This document shows, in pieces, positions 55,190 to 64,000 of a stretch of DNA of 64,000 bases. The DNA is from Aselliscus stoliczkanus (lineage: Eukaryota > Chordata > Mammalia > Chiroptera > Hipposideridae): NCBI GenBank assembly GCA_033961575.1, contig CM066733.1, positions 63,610,921 through 63,674,920 of the forward strand, given 5' to 3'. Each line of letters starts with the position of its first letter. The first letter of the stretch is position 1. The notes under the pieces are model-generated. The model searched no databases. It was not told the origin of the DNA and saw only the letters and a list, made by a program, of their open reading frames with translations. The translations under genes were made by a program, and so were the position numbers.

Positions 55190-56130
55190 TGCCATCACAC
55201 ATTCATTCCCTCAACAAGTATTTATTGAGTCCTACTGTATACCTGATATTCTTCTAGGTATTAGGGATGTAGTCTTTAATAAAACATACAAATTTTTTTC
55301 CTCACGGAGCTTGCTTTCTATTGGAAGAGGCATATAATAGGAAACAAATATATAATACGCAAATATACAGGTAGTGAGAAGTGCTTGAAAGAAAAATGAA
55401 GCAGGGTAAGGGGATAGAGATCATGAGGGGAGGTGGATGCTATTTTATGTAGGTCAGGAAGGCCTTGCTGATGGGCTGATATTTGAGCAGAGACCTGAAT
55501 TAAGTTGGGGAGCGAGCTATCTGTACCTGCCTGGGGATGGACCCAGGCAGAGGAATGTCAAGAGCAAAGGTGTTGAAGCTAAGCAATTTGACATGTTTAA
55601 GGAGTCGCAAGGCATGGCCTATGTGGCTGTAGCAGAGTGAGTGACTGGGAAAATGCTAAGGAATGAGGCCACAGAGGTAGTGGTGGGCAGACAGTGGTGC
55701 TAGAAGGCCCACATTGTGTAGGATCTAAAATGTGAGTTGGTATTCAGGCTACAGGTCAAATCTAGAGTGGTATTTACAGCCATGGGACTGGAAGAAACAA
55801 CTTTTAGATAGAGAAGAGGGCCAAGGACAAAGTCCTGGGGTAATTCCAAATATTTGAAAATCAGAATTAAGAGGAGAAACCAGTGAGAGAAACTGAGTAG
55901 GTACAGTCAGTGAGTAGGAGGAGCCCCAAAGAATGTGGTATCCAGGAAGCAAGGGACTCAGTATTCCAGAATAATGTCACCAGCTGAGTCAAATTCTGTT
56001 GACCAAGGTCTGCCATTGTACTTGGCAATGTGGAAGCCATTGGCTATCTTGGCAAAAGGAACGTTAATGGAAGGATAGGTTTCAAAGATAGTTCGGTGAA
56101 CGTTTAAGAGAAAATGGAGGATAGAAGATG
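55190..56130 (-). mobile_element. Long L2 LINE segment, antisense
   Basis: CAACAAGTATTTATTGAGTC, TACCTGATATTCTTCTAGGT, CACGGAGCTTGCTTTCTATT, GGCCTTGCTGATGGGCTGAT, GAGCAGAGACCTGAATTAAG, CCCAGGCAGAGGAATGTCAA and, further on, GGGCCAAGGACAAAGTCCTG follow the antisense L2 order over about 900 bp. No intact frame. Confidence 0.75.
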
Positions 56131-56239
56131 GGGAAGAGGAAATTAGAAAGTGAACACACTTTCAGAGTGCTGTTTGTAAGGGGATTGGAGAAATGGGGTA
56201 GTAACTGGAAGCGGGGCGGGGGATACAGATAATGGAAAG

Positions 56240-56400
56240 ACCACTGGACTTTGAGTTGCAAAACTGGAGCCCCAGTACTGACCCCTCATGAATGACTATC
56301 CTTGACAAACCTTTGTCTCTCAGGGTCTTGGCATCTTCAACAGAAAACTGGGGATAATAAAACCTACCTGTAATGGTGATTATAGGAAACAATGTATACT
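56240..56400 (+). mobile_element. MIR SINE
   Basis: CACTGGACTTTGAGTTGCAA, AACCTTTGTCTCTCAGGGTC, GGGGATAATAAAACCTACCT and GTGATTATAGGAAACAATGT match MIR in order. Confidence 0.65.
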
Positions 56401-59400
56401 AAGAGTTTGTCATTTGTATACGGAAACATAAATGTAAAAGTCTTACTATCTTTAGTGTGTAATAGAAATTCTAGAAGGAAGACTTCTCTTGGAGGAAGCT
56501 GGGTCCTGAAGAAAATGGATATAAATGATTGGGTGAACTGAAGACATTCATTAAAAGGGACAGGGAAGGGAAAGACCATGGAATGTGAAGAGAAAAGGAA
56601 AAGAAAGGCCAGATTGGAACAGAGGATGAATGTTGGAAAGAAGACGACAATCACGTTGGATAGGTAGAATTGGGCTAATGATGCAGGGCTGTAAGGGCTA
56701 TTCAGGCGAGTCAGAGTTCATGGCGCAGGCAGTAGCATGGCCCTCTGAGGTCTCCATCAGGACAGGTAAAGGTGAAAGGCTTTGGATTTCTACATGATGT
56801 GAAACTCTAGGGATTAGAGCAAATTCTACCGTTGTCTATTGAAGACCTCCAGTGTTGTGATATTTTAGTTGGGTGGGGGAAGCAGGAGGAAGCAAAAATA
56901 AGGAAGTAATTGGAGGTGAGGAACATAAGGGCGCAAGGAAGCCATCTGGGAAGGTACTTCTGCGAGCCTCTTGTGTGGTGAGAATCGTTAGTGGATTTAT
57001 GTGCCATTCAAGTCAGTGTTAACATCATGGAGAAGGAAAGTGCAGAAGGAATGTCTCAGGAAGGGGAAACATTCATGAAAGAAGACCCAGGTCAGTCAGT
57101 TAACAGGTATTTATGGAGTACCTACTATGTGCCCCTGCTGTTCTTGTCTCACTCCTCTGGGCACCCTTCCAAGATCTGTTAGAACATGGACTGCCACCCC
57201 CTTAATAGCAGGAAATGTGTGGGAGGAAGCCACACTGTGACAAAACTAGGCTTATGTTTCTTTTTCTTTCTGTTTTGTGAGGGATTATATTTTACTGGAT
57301 GGATTTTGTATATTCTTTTGTTCCTGTCACACAGTTTGCTAAATGAATCTGTAATATTTGTTAAATGAATTAGCAATATTAATCTGTTGCTGCAACTTTT
57401 TTTTTTTAATGTGATTTGTGAAGACACATTACTAGCCTTAAAAATGTTCCCAGGACAGCTGTGGTTAGACGCATGATCAGAGTTGGCTTGTCCAACTGCA
57501 AAAGAATGCTATTAAATTCAAGCCCCCTTACCTCCAGCCATTCATGTGGCACTCATACAAGTAAATCATCAAACTGGAAGGTATTAAGATAATAAAGCAA
57601 AACACTGATTAAAAATAAAGGAAAAAAAGGCTCCATTTCTGATAGTCTACCTTAAGGGAATTGGTTTAAATACATTAAAGAGTTTTCTATCAAGAAGTAT
57701 ACTGCAAAGTTAGTAAGATGAGTGAAGCAACCCATTTTCATGATAAGTGCTGGTTTGATCCTTACCAAGAGAATAGGGAGAGGGCAGTGCTGGTCCACCA
57801 TCATTTGTTCAGCATGAAGCTAATGGTGAGGGGCAGTCCTGTCATTGCTTTTCCTGATACTGGTTTTCTTATCGGTCTTATGTATATTTGTATGAGAAGA
57901 CCACATTACAGTGCAGCTGGAGACTTAGGTGAGAACAGACAGATATATATATGAATAAATGAACTCTTGAACTGGCTAAAAGCTAACTTTAAGCATGAGA
58001 TAATGAGTGCTCACTGATTTGTGGACTATAGTTTTGAGTAACTCATCAGGACGAGGGCTCTGGCTTTAATGGTTTGTGTGGTGACAATATGCCCCTACTC
58101 ACAATAGAATTTTAAAAATATTAGATTTGTAATTGATGTCATTAAAATGATGGACTTAGGTTCAGGCTTTCAAGCAGATGTTGGGTGGTTAAGATGAATT
58201 TTTAGCAATGGTTTTGGAGGTCGAAACCAAAGTGTGTACAAAAGTAAACATTTCCCTTTCAGAGCAAATAATTTGCACTCAAATGAAACGTGAGTAAGTA
58301 GGCATCAACTACAAGTTAATTTTGACATAGATGCCTGGAAAGCATCACCAATTAGCATACGTTTTATGAGCCATAGTGTGATGTTGTCGTTCTGTGCTCC
58401 TGTAAGAAAAGAAACGAGTTCCTTGTTTAAACCCAGACTTGTCCTGGCTGGCCAGACTTGATGGCTGAAGTCATCCTACGTGGACCCGTGTGAAGGGGAC
58501 ATGCATTGGCACAGGCAGCTTCGCAGAGCAGTAGCCACTAGTGTAGGGAACTGAAACAAGAGCATGCCACCACCACTTTCCCCTTCCACCAAATATCCAT
58601 CAGCAGCTTTTACAGGGAAGGAGGCTACGCAATGTGTTAGTGCCTGGGTCACTTCTTTGTCTTTCTATCTGGTCTTCTGAGCACAGGAAAAATACAGGCT
58701 GATACTTTCTAATGGAAATAAAATGCATACCATTCCTCCCCAATAGAGATAAAGATTTCCATACAGAAGCAAGAAGAGACTATATAAGGAAGCATTTATA
58801 TCATCCTCAGGCATATTAAAAAGTGAGTGAGTTGACTAAGACAAAATAGTGAAGTAATGCTATCAGGTAGGCTATATGCTAAATAACCTGACATTAAGGC
58901 ACTCAAGTTCCCTTATTATTCCAGAACGATACAGGTATTTTTTTTCCTGGCAGGGGAGAAAAAAAAATCTTTCCCACATTGATCTTTATCTCATCTGGGA
59001 TATGTTGGGTTTTTTTCCTTTTATCTTGCCCATAGAGTTAAAAGTAACGGATTCCCTCAGCAATAAGTGTCATAGTAGTAAACCAGAGAAACTTACACAG
59101 TGACACTCCTGTTTATTTCAATGCTTTTAAAGGAAACATTAATTCTCCCTTTTATTTTGTTCCTCTTTTTTTTTTTTTTTAGTTTAGTTTTCTCTTGACA
59201 AACACAGGGCAGCTCAGTCTATTTGTTATTCTTCTTTAGTTGGCTCATATTGCTTTAAGACAATACAGTGTGAAATAGTTGCATCCAGACCTTCTTCACT
59301 TTATCCTGGAACTAAACAAATTTATGGGAATGGTTTTACCTTTATTAAATGGTGGGATAGGAGCAACTGGACAATGAGTTGGACTCCTGGATTGTGTTCA

Positions 59401-60879
59401 AGATCAGAAAAAGGTGCGAAGCCACGGAGACGGTCGGGCTTCTCAATGAATATTAGGGGTTCCCTATCGGGACCGTGTCTGCTCACCCTCGCGTGCCAGA
59501 GTGTCCAGCTCAGCGACTGGCAGGCAGTCATTAACAGAGAAGTCTTCGAGGGAGTCAACGAACTGTTAAGTGATTGCTAAACCCAAGAAGTACCCTAAAT
59601 ATAAACATGTCCCCTTCCCCCCCTTTTAGTGGACAAGGATAATGACATGAGAAAAATGCAAAATGAAACAAATCCTTTATTTCATTTTGAGAAGTGTTAT
59701 CGTTTTAACGCTGTGTCTGCGGTGGCCGTGGCATGAGCTGCCGTGAACCAGATCATTACGCCCTTTCCTTTGCTCTCTACAGAGCTGGAAAAACCAGCTG
59801 AGACCAGGGTCACAGCATTAGCCAATACTTATTTTCTTACAGGAAGTAGAGGACTTGCCTCCTTCGGACCCTGTATAGGATTGAGCAGCTATGTAGCCAG
59901 TTCCTTCACTTTTCTCACTTTGTCCTAGTGAATGGGCTCCTATTGTTAGTTACATCAGAAGTTGCCATTCTGATAGCTCTAAGGACCTGTGTCTTAGTCA
60001 GATTTATACTGTTTTTAAGTTGTCTGGACAAAGCCCCTGTGGGTGTGAATCACAACTTCTCGGATTGCACAATGGGATCATGGCAGCTTCTGAACTCTCT
60101 GGGACATTGATCTTTATAACAGGGCTGCCTCACTGCTGTCAAACACGACAGAGCTCTAAGGGAAGTGATACTGATACTTGATTTGCCATCTTGCGTGCCA
60201 TATAAGATAAATGTTTACAAACTGGGGAAAATATGTTAGAGTTTATGTGTAACTCTCTTTTGTCTCTACTGTAGTTCCCTATAATTCACCCAGTGCCTCT
60301 GGGGAGAGCAGCATATTTCTGAAATAAGGTGACCTGCATTGTGACATATTGATAAGTTTTGGCCAAGCCATTTCTTGTGGGCATTCCACAGATACTCTGA
60401 AAACTCCAAGGTCCTATTATGATCCCAGCGGATCTTTCAGAAACGTTGCTTGGTAATGTTTATCAACCCTGAGAAAAACTCTGGCCAGATGTCTGCGACA
60501 CCTTCAGGTGGGCCCAGGGCCAACCATTTGGGCTCCTCTTTGGCACCTAATCCCGGATGCCTTTTGCTGCCCACACCCTGTGTTTGCCTGGTGGTGGGTA
60601 AGGAGGGCAAGGCTTCCCAGACTCAAAGAGTGGAATGGAAACATGATGGCTCTTAATCCATTTTCCTGAAATAGTAGGGTCTCCTGGTTAATTGTGTGGT
60701 ATTTTGGGGTTTTGCATGATAGATTCAGCAACAGATAAATATTGTTGGTCATGAGTCTTGTTCTTAAAAAACTCTCATTTCAGTACTACGCTTACCTGGT
60801 ATAATGAATACCTGGTATAATGATTGGAGCCGGTACATGCAGATATTCATTCACTTGCTAAAGAAGCAGCCAGGTCTAG

Positions 60880-61000
60880 TTGATATGGTCACTGAGTTGT
60901 TAGGTTAGAAATTTGCCTTCCATTCCGTATCTTTTGCAACTTAGGAAAGCCACTTCAGCTTTCCATGCCTCCGGTCTGTACCTGTTAAACTGTAGCAGTA
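60880..61000 (+). mobile_element. Possible MIR fragment
   Basis: CAACTTAGGAAAGCCACTTC, CTTTCCATGCCTCCGGTCTG and ACCTGTTAAACTGTAGCAGT loosely follow the MIR core. Weak evidence. Confidence 0.35.
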
Positions 61001-61039
61001 ACTCTAATCTTGAGATAGAAGGAATAACAGTAATGGTAC

Positions 61040-61240
61040 CTCACATTATATAATGTTCACGACAGCCCTGTGACATAAGTGCTGGCATGATCTCAATTTA
61101 AATGTGAAGGACAAAAGGCTTGGAGAAGTTCAGACATGTGCCCCAGTCCACCCACTCACTGGGTTGCAAAGCCAGGACTGGATTCCGGGATTGGGATCGA
61201 TGTCTGAGCCTGAGCTCTTGCCTGTCGGCTGCGTGTCTCA
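61040..61240 (-). mobile_element. MIR SINE, antisense
   Basis: TACCTCACATTATATAATGT, CGACAGCCCTGTGACATAAG, TGTGAAGGACAAAAGGCTTG and GCAAAGCCAGGACTGGATTC read as reversed MIR. Confidence 0.6.
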
Positions 61241-62289
61241 GGTGGTTGTGCCGTGGTACCTCAGGTTCCCCAGCAGGGCAGCCAGTCTGGCGTCTGGCAC
61301 CTTCCTGGTTGGCTCGATGAACACTTCAGGTTTCACAATGCTTTGTAGTTGATAGGAAGGGCCTCGTCGGAGTGGGCAATTTATCTTTTTCTCTCTTTAA
61401 ATCTCATGGAGCGATAAATCCTGTTTCCACGGAACCGATTTTTGTTAGGCTGCTTTATTTCTTAACCAATGTCATTTGTATGTCCAGGGAGCTCATACTA
61501 GAATCTTAGAGTTGTAACAAAGGCCACCGGGCGTCAGTTCATTTATTTGACAGATATGGAAACTGACAAATGTTTTGTTGTTAAATTGGTCAGATTTATG
61601 GACCATCTGAAAACATCCCTTTTCTTTACCCCTTTGAGTAAACAGCTTATTTCTCTTCATTCTAACCACCAAACTTGTTGAGTCACTGAGACTTGTCACC
61701 TCCACTTCCTCACGCCCCCTCACTTCCAGCTTCCTGCAGTCTGGCTTCCGCTCCCCCAGCTTGACTGAGACCACTGTCGTGAAGGTCGCCAGCAGTGGCT
61801 CAGGCCTCCCGTGGGCAGCCATTCTATTCATCTCCGGCAGCATCGGCCTGACCCCTCTGCAGCATGTAACCCTGCCGACTGCCTCCTCTGCCTCTGTGTT
61901 GGACTTCTGCCTGTCTGACTGCTTCTCTTTCTCTTTTGCTTTAGCTTTTAAACTCCAAGCGGACATCACCCAAAATTCCGAACGTGTCTTTCCCTCTCTG
62001 GGTCCTCATGTGCTCCTTGAAGGCACCATCCCATGAGCGATCACCCTGATTTCATTTATGACTCCTGAATCTCTAGCTTCTAGCCTCACCATTTTCAATT
62101 TCCCCATCTCATTTAGCCCCCCCCAGATAGTGCCACAAAACCCTTTTGATCTTTAAATAACGTATCTCTGCAAAAACTATCCCTTCTTTACCTTAATATA
62201 GGGAACTGTAGTGACAGGTCAGGATTACTAACTCTTCCTCTAGCCATCAATCTCGTTCCCCTTTAAGTTCTCTTTACACAAGTACTGCA

Positions 62290-63620
62290 GCTCAGTCTTC
62301 CTAAAGCTCAGCCTTGATCTGGTTAACACGAGGCCTTCACCTTGTGGAACTCTCAGTGGTACCCTAGGTGCTACCCAGTCAATCACAGGCTTCTCAGGTG
62401 GCTTCACTTAGCCCACAATCGCTTGCCCCATCTTATCTTTGCATCTCCAATCACCTTCCTATACACATTCTAGTCTAGTATTTTTCAAATGTATTAGAGT
62501 CAGTGCCCCTCCTTATCACAAATAATAATATCCCTTTTCTATTTTGAAACAGAATCATAGATGTTTTAAGGTCTAGCCATGTAATTTCCAAAAGATCAAT
62601 ATAATACCATGAGGACAGCATAAAGGAACTTAATTTAAAACAACATTATATGGGTATATTTTAGTCTCTAAATACTTGGAGGAGAATGTGCTAGAAAATG
62701 TAATGAACGAGCCAATTGCTCGGAGATATGTGAATCTGACAGCTACAAATTGAGATTAATGCAGGTGTGTTTTTGGTGGCTCAGATACCAAAAGTGACGT
62801 TCCTGTAGGTGAAAATTTCCTGAAATGTTGAATAACTCTTGGTAAAAATTTCCTAACCAAACAAAATATACTCTTCTTTTGATTTCTAGGTAATTGTCTT
62901 CCTAGAAAATCCAATGTGTTAAAGGTGGGGCAAAAATACTTTATGTTTATATTTAAGCAGAGTTGAGGTTCTACGCTCAGGTTGTTATAACCAGATTTTT
63001 TTTCACCTACTTGAATGCCTGATGGGTTTTCCAAAAGTTGTGAGGGATGTGGAAAAGTTTGTCATGTGGGACTGTTCCATGGATCACAGGATAACTACCA
63101 CCTTGGGTGTCTGCCCATCAAATTACAGTAGCACACCTCCAACCACGTGACAATCAAAAGCACCTATGCACGTTTCTGAAACCCTCCCAGTGGTTGGTGC
63201 TATCTGTATTGAGGACCATTATTCTAGGCAAACTGTTCCCACTATTCCCTGAACATGCCTTGCCCTTCCCTAGTTGCATATCGCTTTTCATGCGCTAATT
63301 GTGCTTTGAATATGCTTCTTCTGTGGCCATCTCTTGAAACCCTACCCATCTCTAGCTCAAATGTACTCTGTTAAGCTTTCTTTCAGGAAGGATGTCTGCA
63401 GATCTAAACTCTGGCTGCAACACTTTACAATTCTTAAAACACATTGCTTCATTGTTAGGTATTTATGTATAGATATTACCTTACCTGTCAGCTTGTAAGA
63501 TCCTTGATGATATAGATTATGTATTATGGGAGGTTATATCCCCCGCTGTTTTCTAGCAAACTGCCTTGCACGTGGCACATGCCTAAGGACTGTTCATTGG
63601 GTAAACAAATGCATAGTTTT
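62290..63620 (+). mobile_element. L2 LINE, sense, interrupted
   Basis: The 3' half shows CTCAAATGTACTCTGTTAAG, GCTTTCTTTCAGGAAGGATG, TCAGCTTGTAAGATCCTTGA, AACTGCCTTGCACGTGGCAC and GACTGTTCATTGGGTAAACA, the L2 3' end in sense. The 5' half has GAACTCTCAGTGGTACCCTA and CACAATCGCTTGCCCCATCT, like L2 upstream sequence. About 62480-63230 between them is unlike L2 and may be other inserted sequence. Confidence 0.55.
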
Positions 63621-64000
63621 AAAAGAATATTACAGAGAAAAGCAAAAGGAAAGATCAGTTCTGATTTTAGCATCTAAATCTTACTTTGAAAGTGATAGTT
63701 ACATTTTATCTTCATGTCATAAACTTATAATACAAATTAATATCAGAAAAGCCTATGAAAAATCTATGGGTCCATTGGTTTGGTCTGTATATGTTTTTAT
63801 ATGTTTGTTGTATGTTATGTGTTTGTTGAATTACTATTAAAGATGAGACCTCATTCTCTATCCATAGAAAGAGTTTGGAGTAAAATTGAACCACCATTCA
63901 AACATTGTAGAGAAAATGTGGATAAATGTGTGGCTACCGTTCCACTTTTCACTCAATTCTGAAATGTACAGATAAAAATCAACTTTTGAAATCAATCAGG

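Noticed and set aside
61493..61969. 158-residue frame on -
   Set aside because: Lysine/serine-rich, no family recognised, no splice or promoter context, inside the long RUNX2 intron. I could not support it as a gene or pseudogene.

Overview
The window is vertebrate nuclear DNA: coding sequence is sparse and split by GT...AG introns, long AT-rich stretches alternate with a CpG island, and SINEs, LINEs and DNA transposons are plentiful. It carries the 5' half of one gene, RUNX2, on the + strand. RUNX2 encodes the runt-domain transcription factor that drives osteoblast and hypertrophic chondrocyte differentiation. Three coding exons are visible: 18787-19161 (proximal-promoter start, Gln/Ala tract, start of the runt domain), 28020-28176 (157 bp) and 33920-34024 (105 bp). 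Their splice phases join into one continuous frame, and outside the glutamine count the protein agrees with the human sequence as I recall it. The distal P1 first exon lies upstream of the window and the C-terminal exons lie downstream.

The species is a placental mammal. The young tRNA-derived SINEs have a GGCCGGCC-type head with box-A-like GTGG..GGTTAAG, and several recent TA-flanked Tc1/mariner elements are present. Together these suggest a bat, perhaps the horseshoe or leaf-nosed bat group. This is an inference from pattern memory, not a proven assignment.

Layout. 1-14100 is the 3' part of the intron between the P1 exon and exon 2. It is dense in repeats: old antisense L1, antisense L2, long composite SINEs, a very short young L1, and a nested cluster of Tc1/mariner elements at 9237-11135. 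14100-17000 has almost no repeats and holds a GC-rich, CpG-bearing segment at 15820-16170. 17040-20600 is the P2 promoter, the long 5' leader, the first coding exon seen here, and a strong CpG island that continues into the intron. 20600-26460 is a repeat-poor intron. 28020-34024 holds the second and third exons seen here. 34025-64000 is the beginning of a very long intron with MIR, L2, CR1/L3, hAT, SINE and miniature-transposon insertions and no further exon that I can recognise.

I found no second protein-coding gene, no tRNA, rRNA or other established RNA gene, and no CRISPR or prokaryote-type system. The most unusual structures are a mariner-like element whose two arms carry inverted, head-to-head copies of the same transposase 3' end (10214-11135), a 91-bp hairpin miniature transposon (51540-51630), a SINE with three tandem tRNA-like heads (50715-51195), and a compact cluster of runt, homeodomain, E-box and TATA-like motifs about 1.7 kb upstream of the P2 start codon. 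Almost all long open frames in 17600-20800 are by-products of GC richness.
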